Shown here: positions 50,480-64,000 of the stretch, piece after piece | How positions within the stretch are numbered: position 1 is the first letter of the stretch | Layout of the letters: the number at the start of each line of letters is the position of its first letter | NCBI GenBank assembly: GCA_014706295.1 | Contig: JACSVZ010000004.1 | Coordinates: 10,946,465-11,010,464, forward strand | Reading direction: 5' to 3' | DNA length: 64,000 nt | Source of the DNA: Lycocorax pyrrhopterus obiensis | Lineage: Eukaryota; Chordata; Aves; Passeriformes; Paradisaeidae | The notes under the pieces: model-generated | Database searches by the model: none | What the model was told of the DNA's origin: nothing | What the model saw: only the letters and a program-made list of their open reading frames with translations | Position numbers and translations under genes: made by a program

Positions 50480-52384
50480 GTATGGAATAAAATAATTTTT
50501 TTTCAAATTTCTGTTTAAGGTTATGGTCTTTGACTCCAAAACTGTGAAAAGAGTAAACATAGGCTTGAGCCTTGAAGTCTTTTATTATTTAAGACCAGTG
50601 AAGTCAGGTCAGGACAATATAGCCAAGGGAAGATTTTTATATCTAAAAGCTATACTAGAGTTCAAAGGAAATACCTTTGTTTGAAACCATACTGTGCATT
50701 TCCTGTGCATTGTAATCTTTCCTGGCAAAGCAGAAGACTATTCTCTTCCTACGTCCTTTCTGAGTGTCAGAGTTTTTGGATAATAATGAGGAGATTCTTG
50801 GAAAGGAAATATGTATACCAGTTGTCAGTGGAAATGGCCACCAAAGGTCAGTGGTGTTCCAGAGGTCACTTTACAGTAAAGAGCTGTAGGATTCTATTTT
50901 CTATTTTTTTTTTCGCTTATTGTAAGTGTTCATTTTCCCAGAAACACTAACTATGTGAATTTTTAATGGTACTGGTCATCTTCCAGTGGCAACATAATAG
51001 TGGTTATTTGTACAAGACAAAAAATGCTTTTAACAGAATGATCTGCATCTCTCCCCTTTCTAGTTTTTGTCTTTCTGTGTTTGTAGTGTTGAATTGCAGA
51101 AGTGCAGTAAAGAAGTGGCAAATCAAATAAAATAATCATGTCTTAAACGAACAGTCTGCCTGTTTCCTTATGATGACAGCCAGCAGATTTCAGACAGTTA
51201 AAGTTGTTTAGTATTTTGTCTGAAAACATTGAACAAAGCATCCACTGGAGAAGCACTGCATACAGGGACATAATTAGTAGCATTTTTCGTCTAGCAATAT
51301 ATTCAGGGAGCCTATTTTTTCCCAAGAATCTGATATGTCAAGAGTATGAATTTAGTGGGTTTTTGTGGTTTGGTTTGGGTTTTTTGCCAAATTTTAATTG
51401 AAAGGAAGTAATGTGTTGAGATTTGAGTGGTACATTGAGGTTTTCAAACCTGGAAGTGCACTGAGGAGTGCATACCTGTTTGAACACTGATTCTTTGTAG
51501 CACTGGTTGCTGTGGCTTTTGCTGCTGTCACAGTTGCTTCCCACAGCTAGAAATCTGAGCAGTGAAGCAGGAGTTTTGGATGGTCAGGCTTCATTAACAC
51601 TATTAGTGCCTAAATCTCATGAGCTTATCCCTAAACTTTTATTTTTGGGATCTTGTCTGTTTGTGATTTTAACCTTGATGTGTAAGGCTAAAACCAATAT
51701 GTTTGTGCTGCTTACCACCTCTAAGTAGCTGTAGTTTATAATGTTGGACAGTGAAAGGAACCCAAGCTGTCCTAAAGCAATTGTTTAAAGTTATCCTACT
51801 GATCTCACACCACAGCTGTTTTTTTCAATTTGGACTATTACAGCTCGTAGTTGTTGTCTTAAATGTTGTCTTCTTAGCATCCTGAATCCCAGCCTCACCA
51901 AGCTAAGGTATCAGGCTGTTTGATGCACTCGAAGACATAAAGGTGGTGCAATTATTGCAGTCATTTTGCCATATTGATTATGGCGATTCAGAGCTGGTCC
52001 CCCAGAGTTTTTGTTGATTTTTGAAGGAAGTGGAGTATTAGGTCTCTGTCAAGATACATTTTGAGGATGTGGTTATCCACAGCTTTGTACTTTCTCACAT
52101 GAAACTTACCCTCTTCCTGAGGTTTTTCCACAATCCACTGGCTCGAGTTTTAGACTATGGCATACCACCATGTTTTACATGTCATAAATAGGACAGCAGC
52201 AAAATAAAGACACTTAATTTTATTGAAGACAGCAGTAACTTATGCAGTAAAAGGGATCTTTGGGAAGCATACCATAACTGGGTTGCTGTTATTCAATGCG
52301 TACAGCAAGGTGAGCATACTTATCTGGTTTAAGGAATTGATGTAGCTCTGTGCCAGGTGTCAATCTGATCAATTTTATATTGTT

Positions 52385-52524
52385 ATGGAATCACAGAATG
52401 GTTTGCATTGCAAGGGACCTTAAAGTACATCTAGTTCCAGCCCCTGCTATGGGCAGAGATGCTACCCACTAGACCAGGCTGCTCAAGGCCCCATCCATCC
52501 TGGCCTTGAACACTTCCAGGGATG
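52385..52524 (-). mobile_element. CR1 3' fragment, antisense
   Basis: The segment reads TGGAATCACAGAATGGTTTG, then AAGGGACCTTAAAGTACATC, TAGTTCCAGCCCCTGC, AGACCAGGCTGCTCAAGGCC and CATCCTGGCCTTGAACACTT. This is the reverse complement of the CR1 C-terminus and 3' UTR. The right boundary is where CR1 similarity fades. Confidence 0.92.
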
Positions 52525-55500
52525 TGTACACTTACTCCCTTGGATTAGATTTTGTGCTTTGAGTAGTAATATTGTACGTTACCCAAACTTTTCCCCGAAG
52601 TAGCTCATCATACAGCAATGGACTGAAAAGGACTTTCTGTGCTTTAATACAGCCTCCTCTTATTGCACACAGCCATATGATATAGTCCTTTCTACAAAGT
52701 TCTGTCTTAAAGGCAGAGCAATTCCCACGACACCCACTGGATATTTAAGTTCACGTTTTCTAGTCTGGGAGCAAAACCTCTAACAATCTGGCACGAGGGC
52801 AGCTTTTCAGAGTGCTGTCCACATCTCATTCCTGTTACCACTGACCAAACCTGCTCCCCTGCTACTGCCTGGGCTGTCAGGATGAGTTGGGGTGTCCTGC
52901 TAACAGCCTCTCCTGAACAAGAGAGGCCTCCTGCACTTGGCTGTGCCAGAGTTAAATTAATCAAAGTCAGCTTCTTTCTCTCAACCTTTGTTCTGCAATC
53001 AGCTTTGCCTGTGAGAAGGTTCTGCTCCTTTAGTCCCAAAGGTGTCTGGCAGCTTGTTACGCCCTTGGACCTAACCACTCACTAAGGTCTCAAACTCTTT
53101 GATTGTAGAATGTGAATTGACTGAGTGAATTCAAGAAGTTTTAGTGCAAGATAGATAGCATGCTCACTAGGGAATCTGCCTCCATAGCAATACACCTGGC
53201 AAAAGCAGGTAGGTGAATAAGATGGAAAGCTGAAAAAATTCCAAGTCTTTTGTTGTGCTCTACAGCAGCCATGTCTCCTCTGCCTTCCAGCAACCCAGGA
53301 ATCTTTGACAAATTTGGGAAATATAAGGCAATATTCTTGTTTTCACCTCTCTACCTTCCTGTAGTACTTCTTTCCTTTGATGCTATAATGAAGATTTTTT
53401 TACATATTGATATTAATTCCAAATATAAATAAATCAGTTGCTATATTTCTTAGTCAGCCCAGGAGCCTGAAAATGTAACTTGAATGACTCCTGCAAGCTG
53501 TGTCAGAGTCCTGCAAGTTTCTCCTTCATAGTATTTAAAAGACAAGTGATTTGCATTTAATAAAAGGTTTTCTTATCCAAGCCCATGGTTGTGCTTGACC
53601 CCTCAGGTGTTTGTATAAAAACTTCTTAGCATGCTTAACTCTGATGTCACTCAGATTAATGTCTCATTACCATGCAAATGGAGTTAGCACCTTTCTGAGG
53701 TTAATTGTTACAAAGCAACAGAGATATATTTCTATTGTCATTTACTCAACATACAGCCACCATAGTCCAGCAGCCTAAAACTCAACTACATAAACTTGGC
53801 TGGGTAAAACAACCCTGTTGTAAGTAGTGGTTTGGACTGAGTTGTGTGTAACAGCAGCACCGTTCTGCTCTTGAAATGAAGCCCTTATTCAAACTAATCT
53901 CTGGCCATGCTTTACACCAAGGTCTGCTGACTTGCAGCCAGAGGGCAAATCTAGTTTAGAAGCTGGTAAATGGTGTTATGCTGTAAGTGTAGAAATCCCT
54001 TGGAGCAAGCTTCCCCGTATGGCCTCAGTCAGCAGTAGTGGTTAATTTACTGCAGACCACCTAGGCTATCTCCTTAGCAAACTGTTTTCACATTTCACAA
54101 AGTGCTCCAGAGGCTTAATAGAATTCTTCAGAGCACAAAATAGAATTGGAGTCCACTCTTTGGGAGATTATACCCTGGGATTTATTTTAAAATGCACATT
54201 AAGTTCTTTGAACAGGTCAGAATGTTTCGTTCTGGGATAAGTTGGCAAGGTTTGAGGTGTTGCCACCTGATTTCCCATAATGGTATCTCAAAAACATTGT
54301 GACAGCTTTAAATACTGGTCCCCCTACATTATTGGGGGTGATGGTGAGAGGCTTATCCTTGGGTTTTTGTAGCAGGTATCTAGGAATGTTTGCAGTAACA
54401 GAAACGATCTACTTTTGCTTTGCTATATTTCTCAAAAGGTTGAAAAATACAAAAGGTCGCAGTGTATGCCTCACCATACAATACACTGACATGAAAAGCC
54501 TCAGAACTTTTTCACTGCTCAAGAAAAGACTTTAATTTAACAGCACATTTAGTTCAAAGTATTGTTATTTCTCTTGCACAATCTCTCACAACATTTATTA
54601 TACACCCTGGTAGAACAACAACTAGGAAATTGCGATGGCAATGTATGTGCTGTTGATTGAAATAACTGATACAAATTAAAAGCATGTAAATGGGAAATAA
54701 ATCAACACATTCTTGATTCCTTTTCATTAGACTCATTGCTGATGAGAGACTTTTTTCTTATTTTGCCCGAAGTACATGAGGTCCTTCTGTTTTAGCAGGT
54801 AGTTATGTATCATCCCATAGCCAAAAACAAAGTGACCATTTTCCAGCAAAGCAGGGTGAGCCAAATCCCAGTCCAGCTGAAATTAGTGGAACTCTGTTTT
54901 AATGGGGGTGGGGAGGTGGTCAGGATCACACTTGCTATACTCCTCCTGACAAAAATATTCGTGAGGAAACCCCAGTTTGTCTACTTAGGCACACTCCAAC
55001 ATGGGTGCCCTGCGCCTGTGCTTCCTTTTGTACTGTGCTCCATCCAAATATGATATATGGGGGTATTTTCCACTACTGAGGTAGCTAAAGGCAGGATATC
55101 TCATGCACCTAAAATGGTGCTGGGTACTGGTGACCAGTTTGGAGAGAGATGTTGTGATGGCCAGCTACTGCCTGGGAGGGCAGAGCAAAGGGAGCTGCCT
55201 CCGCTCTCTGTTGCACATGGCAGGCTTGCCTGAAGGATCATTTCACTATTAATTTTATTTTGTTTTTAATTTCTCTAACCCCCTCCTTTTGGTGGTCTCA
55301 GCAATTTAATTCTGGCTCTTCATTCTTCAGAGACAATTAAACAAAGTGGCATCTTGAGATGAGGTCTAGTCTTTATCTCTGCAGAAGGATGCAGATGGAG
55401 GCAGCGTGTCTTGGAAAATGTTTCCTGATGCAGTTCCATTTAACGTAACCTCAGTTAAATTTTTCTAGGGCAGAGCAACTAACTTGCAACATGTATTCCA

Positions 55501-57369
55501 GAAAGGAGTGGAGTAGCTAGGTGACAATATTTAATTAATGAAAGCAAGTTTTAAAAAAACCCAAACATGTATATTAATGCAAACAGCTCCCCTTAAGACA
55601 GCATGACTTTTAGTTTTGATTTGTTAGGTTCCATGTCTACATTTTTACAGTTGTCAAAAAAACCATGTGAAATTTTGGCAAATATATATGTTTTTATGCC
55701 TAAGGTGGTATCTTTTACAGCAAGTTTGGGCCTGCGGTGACATGTATTTATTTTAAAGAATATTTATTACTCAGAAATAAAGCTCTGAAAATACAGGTTT
55801 CTATTGAAGCCACTGACAGATCCTCAAGGACAGTAAGGGTGCCGATAAAAATTCATCTGGCTATTTTGGTCTCTCTGATATGCCAGTATCACTTGATTAA
55901 CATCATCTCCTCCCCTCCCCCAGCACTGTTCTCTTGGGTAGGTTAAAAAATGATCTCCTTTCTATTTCTACATTCTAATTAGGTGGTAATCATATGCTGC
56001 TCTGATTGAAATGAAAATCAGCCATCATGCCACTGTCATCTTGCTGAAGTCAAGAAAAAAATGCTTTTCAACTGGTACAAAATTAAAATGATTTACTTGC
56101 TCTGTGTAGCTGCTCTCTCACCAGGCTCAGAGAGATTCAGTGCTGTCCCCAAAGCCCAAATCTAACTATCATCCCAACAGACAAGTCATTTTCTGAAATG
56201 ATAAGGCAGCTGCCAAGGCAGCAATGCTTTTCTTATATGTTCTTCAGGCTGCTGTTTAGTTAGAGGGCTGATAAAGTGAAACGGACAAAGCCTGTCTTTG
56301 TTACACATAATGCTTTATTTATTAACTTGAAAAGGTTTTAGTATTTTTGCTACAGCTTCTGAGAAACAGGCAGGAAGGATCCCTCCTGGACAGAACTCTT
56401 AGGGCTCATGATGCCTGGGAATGTCCCAGGCCGATGTCCTGTGGGATGGCTTCTGAGATACTCATTTGTGACCAAAATGAAACTGGGAGAAAAGAGTTGG
56501 TGACATGGCTTTCTGTCAACCGTTCCCTCTAAAATTTGTGGAGGAACAAGGAAATCCATGCATAGTGTAGATGTTTTTGCTGAATACCTCTTTGTAAAGA
56601 TTTATCTAACCTTCATGTACTGCATCAAAAACACCTTCAGTAACTCCGCTACAGCTAATGAGTGTCACTAATACAAGACAGAGCTCTGCATGGGTTCTTC
56701 TGTGTTTACAGCAGTTAACTATCTAATAATTGAAATTTGTCAAAGAATTTATTCTTTTTATCCTTACAATTTAATAGCAGTTATGATAGCAGGAGCCTGG
56801 ATAGCTTGAAAATTCTACAGGCGTGTAGCTAAATTAACAAAATGGTCTCTACTTCAGGGCTGAGATTTTGTCTTGTTTCTTTGATTTATTTTTTTCCATG
56901 TGATTTCTGGATGTTTGGAGGGGCCTTAAAACTGTAGTGAGCTGTGTGAAAAAATACTTAAAAATAAGTAGAAACAGTGGCTTTATTTTTTTTCTTGTTA
57001 CTTCTTGCATGACAAAAAAGATCAGGATAAGATCTTGTTATTTCTGTACTGGCTTTCAGCCAGAAATCTGATAATTTCAACTGGCTTCTCAAATCAACAC
57101 AATGCAGAAGAGGTCCAGCCTTTGTTTTGGAAAGATTCAGCTATTGTTGCCCTTCTGGAGACTTTAAATAGGCTCGTGTTCCTCACCCTGTGTGTATGTA
57201 GGAATAAATAACTGAGGAATAACGATCCATATAGCTCGAGTGAGATTCATGGATAGAATACTTCATGAGTAATGGAGAAATCGCCTTTACAATCTTTGTT
57301 TTGCTTCTGAGCTCTTCACATTAGTAAGTCTGTTGTGATTTATGTTTTGCTCTACTTTGGTGCCTGACT

Positions 57370-57790
57370 GAACTGTATCAGTGAATTACAGCTGGGTTTT
57401 AGCAGGAGCTCCGCTGGGATGGGGTAAGAGGAAGGAGACAGTGGAGAAAGTTTTCCATCTGCTCTGTGGAGGTTTGCGAGGAGGCTCCTATTGTGGAGAC
57501 AGTGCTTTGGGAGACTCATAGGAGAAGCTGCTTGCCAGGGATGGGTTCGGCTGGCAGTCACCAGCAGATATAAACCAGGTGGGATGGATGGGTACCAGCT
57601 GCTGGCCAGGCTGCCTGCCCAGCCACAGTCCCCAGGGAGAGAGATGGCACTCTGCTGGCACAGGCAGCAGCCCTTCCACACAAGCCAAGAGCACGTGCTT
57701 GGTTTTGCTGGCACTTCCCTGGCGTCCTGCAGAGTGTTTGATGGCTTCTTTGGGTGTTCTGTTTCCAATAAACTCACATGGCTGTTTTGC
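57370..57790. other. GC-rich patch of unknown nature
   Basis: About 420 bases are distinctly richer in G and C than the surrounding intron. Overlapping open frames run on both strands (up to 151 codons on minus), which is expected from GC-rich composition. The patch ends near AATAAA (57767-57772). I could not match it to a gene, LTR or LINE. It could be an unclassified repeat, a conserved element or just local composition. Confidence 0.4.
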
Positions 57791-60563
57791 TTCTGGAAAG
57801 CTGCCACTTTGTTTTGATTTAAATTCAGTTCTCTTACCTACAGTTTTTCCCAAAACAGAATGTCCAGTGTGGAACGTGAGGGTGAAATCATACTAAAATA
57901 CAAAAAAATACATTAGGTGAGTCTCATACTGAAGCAAACATTGCATCACACTATGAAGAACCAAACTGGTATGAAAGAGATAACTGTAAACAGAGTATTT
58001 TGTTAGGTTTTATTCCATTTTCCCATCTAAGATCTGGCCAACTCCTACCATCATTTCCGACCACATTAGCCGTCACCAGTAGGTCACAATCAAATGTATA
58101 CAGAAGGAAACCCATATGGATCCTTATAGCCAGAGCACATTCCCTGTGATGAAAAGAATGAGTTTATTGCTGCTAGACTTCAGCATCTTGACATAGAGTT
58201 TGAGATACATGATTCTGACATTTAATAGGTTAGATGATATTGGCCACATACTTCATAGGTTCTGTGTCCTACTGTAGTCCTGGGAAGCTGAAAAATAGGT
58301 CTGTCTATTAAATATGAAATGACAGAACAGATGAGAAGAGCACTGTGGATGTGGAGAGCATTGACAATGAGGACCAGTCAATGAAACATAGGAATGACGG
58401 CAGGCTTCCAAGATAAAATACCTGAAAATTAATACAGAAAAAATTGCTTAAATTCAAATGTGAGCACAGTTTAAGGGTGCATATCACCTTCCTACTTAGA
58501 CTTCAGGACAGATTATGGGATTCTTTTATTTATCTGGGATTAATGAAAAAATGGAAAATAAATTAGGTGAGCTATGAAATTCTTCACTTCCATAGGAATT
58601 GTAAACAATTCTTTGTGGGAAGAGGTTTTGGACAAACACCACACAGAGACTTACTCGGGGTTCCTCCTTACTTCTAACCTGATCTCTCATGAGATAAAAA
58701 AATGAAGATTAACTTTTACCACCATAGACTGTTTACAGCTACTAAACCAAAATAGAATTAATTTCTTGAAGGCTTATTTTCTTTTTACCTACATAAAAAA
58801 GGAAAGGATGAATATACTTTGGGGCTAGTAAAATAAGTGGAAAACAACCAGTGGTTAGGTGATAAATACGGGTGAGGGTGAAAGCGGAATTAAGTAGCTT
58901 TAAAAGCAATATAATTTTACAGTTGAGACAGAAGTTTCCATGGCACAGAGCACAGCTTTGACTTGCGGTTATGCCTTGTGAATAACAAGGTCGGCGTTGC
59001 CATGTCTCTCTTCTTTTCTGTCTGTCTTCATTCATTCAGGAGTAAATTTACATTTACCAGAAGTGAACTTGGGATGCTTTTCTGAACCAGGAATATTGAA
59101 CTTCTCTGAGCTAGTATATTTGTCTCGTCTTTGCTATTAGACCTAAGATACCACTTGGTAGGACACTTCCCTGCTCTTTAGTACTTCAGGCTGAAAAGAA
59201 ATACTAAGAACCGGCTGCTATATCTTCATCCACATGATCAATGCACAATAAATCCAGGGGAAAAGGTGTCTTTCTGATTTCTCCCCCTTGCAAGAAACTA
59301 AGGCCTTTCAGGAACCCATCTCTAAATTTCCTGGATTTGATGATGTGCGAGGAAGGGATTTTTCAGGTTCTACATTCTTTTCTGGTTTCTTCCATACAGC
59401 TTTTCCACACACTTAAAAGGCACTGTGCATTTAAACCTCAATCCAGCTACATAATTTCAGGTTGGGGGAAGCATTTTATGTGTGATTTTCAGCCTCTTCT
59501 GCTGGAAATTTCACCTTTCACTTAGAGCCCCTTTGGCCTTTGTGATCCGAAAGGTTAGAAAACCTTAGTCTTCTATTTGCATATCGATAGTCTTATCCTT
59601 TAGTTGAGAGTGATGGACTGTTTTATAGACAAAATGCAGTCTATATGATTCATTTCATTTATTCTTTTTGCTTTCACATTTTTTAAAAAGTGCATGTCAA
59701 ATGTCTTCTCTATGTGTGGAAACAAGTCTTTGAACTTGTGCTGTTGCTTATTGTTCTGGAGTGAGTGCTCAAGCCTAATACGAAACAAACTTATCACACA
59801 GCACTTTGACTCCCCTGAATTCAATCCTGATGCCTGTTGGATGATAACCTCTTCCCTGTGGACATTTAAACAAACATTTCCCTTTGGGGCTGCATATAAT
59901 AATATACGATCCGTATGATGATAACCTCCTGATGGGAAATGTTTCAGAAGGGACAATAGAAATTAAGTGCTTTAGTCCTGCTGACTGTGTTCCCTGCTAA
60001 AATCTCTCCCCACAGACATCATATATAAGTTCATTAATATTTACAAAGCAAATATGTTTCCCTTCAGACAGTTGAGGCACCACTGCCCTTGATTTTTGTT
60101 GGATTCTATGAACTTTGATACAGTGTTATATAGCATAACTGCAATATCTCATTAATATGCATACTTAGATTTGTAGAATATCCTAGACATTTTTTTATCT
60201 AGTGTGATTTTTATGGGGTATATTATTTGAGAATAAAATCTCATTTTAACTACAGGTTGCTTATGTGTGTATGCTCATCAGATGGGGTCTGTCTCCATGG
60301 GAGTTTGGGAAATGCCTGGCATGCTGTTAGTACTGAATTGCTTATTAGCAAGGTGGAGTTGTATATATAAGAAATTGCTGTACTGCAAGTTATCAAAGAT
60401 ACTTGTAATTCAGTGCTCTGAGTGTAAATCCAAATGGTAAGCTTTTATAGACTAACACAAGTCCTCAAAGCCTTCCTAAATTTTACCAGAGATGGAATTT
60501 TTGCAGTGAAGGAATTTTTGCGTCACGGTTGCTAACGAGGAAGGGTGGGCATAAGAATCCCTA

Positions 60564-60625
60564 ATCATGGAATCACAGAATGCTCTGAGTTGGAAGGGAC
60601 CCACAGGAATTGTCAAGTCCGACTA
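60564..60625 (-). mobile_element. CR1 3' tail, antisense
   Basis: The segment reads ATCATGGAATCACAGAATGC, then TGAGTTGGAAGGGACCCACA and GGAATTGTCAAGTCCGACT. This is the reverse complement of a CR1 3' terminus. Confidence 0.88.
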
Positions 60626-62375
60626 GGGTGGCAGTAGTAGTGTTTGTTACAGAAGACAGAGGAAAAGCCTGAAATAGCTCCCATGTTGAAAGCACAAGCA
60701 TTTGCAGAAAATACAGTGGTTTATTTACTAGCACTTGTGGTAGTGTGAGAGTGGTGCTTCAGTTTCTGCAATGCTCTCTTTGAGACAGAGATGTCTTTGA
60801 GGGACAATCCCATGACATGCAATTTATAGCCATGGTACTACAAAAAGAAATCTAGCTCGTATGATGCCTCCAAATAGCAGAAGCTGAGAGGGAAATAAGC
60901 AACTGTAAATTTTTTCCAAGATATGAAGAGAATAAAGAATTCTTTGTAGGTATATAATACCACGTATAAATACTACTTCAATGTGAGATTGCCCAGTGAA
61001 CTGGGATTTCCACCTAAATGATGAGTGGCTTGTCTTTATTGGTGATTTATGGTCACCTTCTATGTTGTGTATGTGGGAAAAAGGGATCCTGCTGCTGTCA
61101 AATGAGCTAAGATCTGGGGCAGATGTCTAGCTGCAGATAGCCATGGAGACCCTGTATGGTTTTTCCCTCTGGCCTGGACTGGGATTAAGCAGGGGCAAGG
61201 AAGGCTGACATTGTCTCTTACCCAGAGTATTGCCTGAACTTTAGAAATGATGTGCTGAGAAGCTGTTTGATCCAGATTTTTAGTTCCCAGATATCTTAGT
61301 TGAGAGGGAGAACTGCAATAGATCTTGTAAGTGCACTGTTAGCCAGTGGGTCTTCTGAAGCATGGAGGTGGAAAAAGTTGAGCTTGGATGCCCAACACAT
61401 CCAAAGCAGTGCCATGGAGTAAAAATGGACTGCTGATACAGGGATTTGGCAGGTTCCAGTATGCTTTGCTCTCCCCTCCTTTGTACTTTCTTTCCCTTTG
61501 CAGTTTCTTCCTGCCAGCCATCCCTGTTCTGCCCCCTGTGTGAGTGGTGAACTTGTCTACTTATATTCTGCTCTATTGCCTGGGCATTTAGCTGAGTGCT
61601 TTGGATCAGGAGGTGGAAAACAAAGGCTGTACCTCGACTCTAGGTCTATCTCATGTGCTGCAGCTGTTGTTTTTAGGTAGGGATTTCAAGTCCAGCTGCT
61701 CCTCATTGACCCTGTGGGGAAGTGGCAGGTTGAATCAATTATTTGACATGCACATTCTCTGTTGGCACAATTCTCCAGAGCCTTATAATGGCACAAATTA
61801 TGATACTTGCTAGTGAAAAAAGAAAGTTACAATTGGGTATAGCAATTAATATGCAATTAAGAAGGCATTCTTTTTTCTTTCCAAGTATTTTTTTTCCAGC
61901 TATTTTTAGATTTGAATTGACTGAATAGTTAAAGAATTGCTTTTGGAAAGGAGGATGGGAGTAGTATTTTTTCCTGCATTAGCTTTGATTTTTCTTCCTG
62001 CAGGGACAGCAAGAAGCACAGACAGCTGTTATTTAAAACAAAATTGAACATGAAATGCTATCAAACCATTTACTATCTCTGAACTATAATGCAGCGGTTC
62101 TGTGTTTTAATGACGTATTGTTTTTTATTATGCACTGCATTGGTGTTCAAACTTAAATTTGTTTAGAAAAATAATGAGATTTGAAGGTAAATGGAGTGTA
62201 TATCTGGAAACAATCTATGTCTAAGGTATTTTGTTAATTTCCTTGCTGCCCAAGGTAGTGACATTGCCCAGCAGGATGAAAGGAGGAAGAGGTTGAAGAG
62301 TGTTGGGCTGTGCATGGGTTGAGATGTCAGCGCAATCTGAAATGACAACATCTGGGAGTAAAAGAACAGAGCAGT

Positions 62376-62600
62376 CACAACCTCTCTTTGGCCTGTGGCA
62401 GCACCGCTGAGGCTCCAGCACGAGTGTCAATTTGTGCCAGCGCCTGGAGCGCTTTTTGTGATGGTGACACATTGTCACTTTGGACCTGGATTGAGACATT
62501 CAGGGCCGCCAAGCAGCTCCAGTTCAGCTGCTGTGCCCCCTCAGACACATGTCACCTGCGCTATGTTTGACCTTGTGATGTACAAGCAATAAAGGCTCTA
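62376..62600. other. GC-rich patch ending in AATAAA
   Basis: A roughly 220-base patch keeps several CpGs and is GC-richer than its surroundings. AATAAA lies at 62588-62593 on the + strand. No gene, LTR ends or LINE motif could be recognised. Confidence 0.35.
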
Positions 62601-64000
62601 TATTTTATAATTGTCTCCAGAGCTGTCATGTCCCAGTTTTCAGCTAGATTAATTAGTGCCCATGTGAGTAATTCCATGCACAGTCACTTTGAGCTGTTAA
62701 TTTTCTTCCAGATTATTTTCTTCTAAATGCTCTAGAAAGTGGTTTGGAAGAAATATTCAGTAGTTAAAAGAAGTATCTATGCATGTGAAGCCATAGATGG
62801 TGTATATTTTATAAAGTTTGTCAAACTAAAATATATGACAAGTATAAGGTTTTGCTGACTGGGTGGACTCTGCGAGCCTTTGCTAAAAGAGGTCAAATTG
62901 GTTCTGTGAACTTAAAACCACAACTGTACTAATTAATGTGATAGGAAAATGTTAGGAAATGCAATATAATTATTCACAGAACTGGGTCATAATTTCTTTT
63001 TCAGTTAGTTTTTGAGCACATTGCCACACCACAATGCTTTCCATTAATAATGAAGACATTTTGGAGAAATAGTATTAGCAGCTGGTTGACTGTAGCTAAT
63101 TGATATATTACTGTATTCCAGCACATTCTGTCAGGGACTGCTGTGAATGGCTTAAAGGCTTCAAGGGAGAAATAAAACTAAGATAACCAAGGAGACGTTG
63201 TTTAACTTAATAGTTCTCAGGCTCTGTGTACCCTGATTCAAGGAGGCAAATTACTAAAATATGTAGAGAATTCTGATTTAAAAAATAATGATATAATGAA
63301 TTTAATAAATGTTGTCTGTGGGAATAGGACATCAGCTCTTGTAGGGTAATGCAGTGAGGCTCTGGAGAGTTTTAAAACCTGAGTAACTGAACGACATAAA
63401 TCCGTTTATTTATTGATTTAATCCAAGCATCTTTGTCAAAAGTTGGAGTAATGAATTGACAAGGAGTTTAAGGAATGAACCCTTTATGTAACTGAGGCAT
63501 GCTAATTACTGCCTTCCCCTCTCCTAAAATTAAGAGAGCTTCAAAGAAATGCATCTTTGTTTTCAGAGTGAGGACTAGAAAAGAGAGGCAGAGTAAAGCC
63601 CTGGAGAGGATTTAGCAAGTCCTTCACCTTCAGGTCACCAATTCCAGTCCAGACTATTTTTCCCATGTTTGAGAGCTTCCCAGCCTTTTTACTAGTCTGG
63701 CCCCTGTAGAATGAAATGGAGAACGTGGCTTTGGTCCCGATCACGACTGACAAGACTCTAGTTGTACTGATGGACATTATGCATTGAAAGAGTCTTAATC
63801 TGCAGTCACAGCACCCAGCTGGAGATTTTGCTTTACTCTCCAGAGTAGCTGGGATTAAGCACAAAACAGCAGCCTCTGGTGTGGATAGTTGCAAATGTTC
63901 AGGGATGTAAGAAGGAATTTCTTCTTAGGTGTGCATATTGCAGGAAATGGAAAGTGAGTACTTCAAAAGAACTGAGCTATTTGATCACAGAACATTTTAT

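Larger units (their letters stand above)
50480..64000 (+). other. MACROD2: MACROD2 intron, 5' part (downstream of the 74-nt exon)
   Basis: This stretch begins with GTATGG and continues past the window end. It is AT-rich. Recognised contents are two antisense CR1 tails (52385 and 60564) and two GC-richer patches (about 57370-57790 and 62376-62600) of unknown nature, each closing on an AATAAA. No further MACROD2 exon, nested gene or RNA gene was recognised. Confidence 0.8.

Noticed and set aside
57352..57896. Open frames of 105-151 codons on both strands
   Set aside because: They overlap each other on opposite strands in a GC-rich patch with no recognisable protein motif.
1..64000. Nested FLRT3 gene expected in MACROD2 introns of mammals
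   Set aside because: FLRT3 has a long single coding exon. No long leucine-rich-repeat open frame exists in the window, so it must lie in another intron or elsewhere.
50480..64000. Next MACROD2 exon (VDRIIFCVF region)
   Set aside because: I looked for an acceptor followed by a matching coding segment and found none. The exon probably lies beyond the window.
1..64000. CRISPR arrays, operons, tRNA and rRNA genes
   Set aside because: None was seen. Repeats are simple or transposon-derived, and the window is vertebrate intron.

Overview
The window reads as vertebrate nuclear DNA from a bird. It is AT-rich and poor in CpG, has no long open reading frames of its own, and carries CR1 LINE copies with the avian (ATTCTGTG)n or (ATTCTATGA)n 3' ends plus avian-type endogenous retrovirus LTRs. 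No bacterial, phage or plasmid feature is visible. I cannot name the species. The 8.3-8.8 kb LTR resembles a family I know from finches and other birds.

The only coding sequence I can support is two short exons on the + strand, at 23936-23966 and 50406-50479. Spliced together they give a continuous macro-domain segment that starts AFPCISTGIYG, runs through GFPNEPAAVIALN and ends KEWLSKNHNE. This matches MACROD2, the mono-ADP-ribosyl hydrolase. Splice sites and phases agree exactly (phase 0 in, phase 1 between, phase 0 out). The window is therefore an internal slice of a very large gene: more than 23.9 kb of one intron, a 31-nt exon, a 26.4-kb intron, a 74-nt exon, and more than 13.5 kb of the next intron.

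Layout. 1-23935 is upstream intron with a CpG-rich solo LTR (5852-6480), a minus-strand degenerate LTR butted against a 1.45-kb CR1 3' fragment (8255-10272), an old minus-strand CR1 (about 12930-13310), and several small tandem and inverted repeats. 23967-50405 is the intron between the exons, with a few CR1 tails and homopolymers. 50480-64000 is downstream intron with two more CR1 tails and two GC-rich patches of unknown nature. About 3 kb is recognisably transposon-derived, which fits the low repeat load of birds.

No new gene system is evident. The points most worth checking are the CpG-rich sense-strand LTR with a poly(A) signal, the LTR/CR1 junction, the two-exon in-frame module covering the ADP-ribose loop, a CRE/C-rich/TATA cluster at 3.36-3.43 kb, and a TAATCC-site cluster at 28.6 kb.
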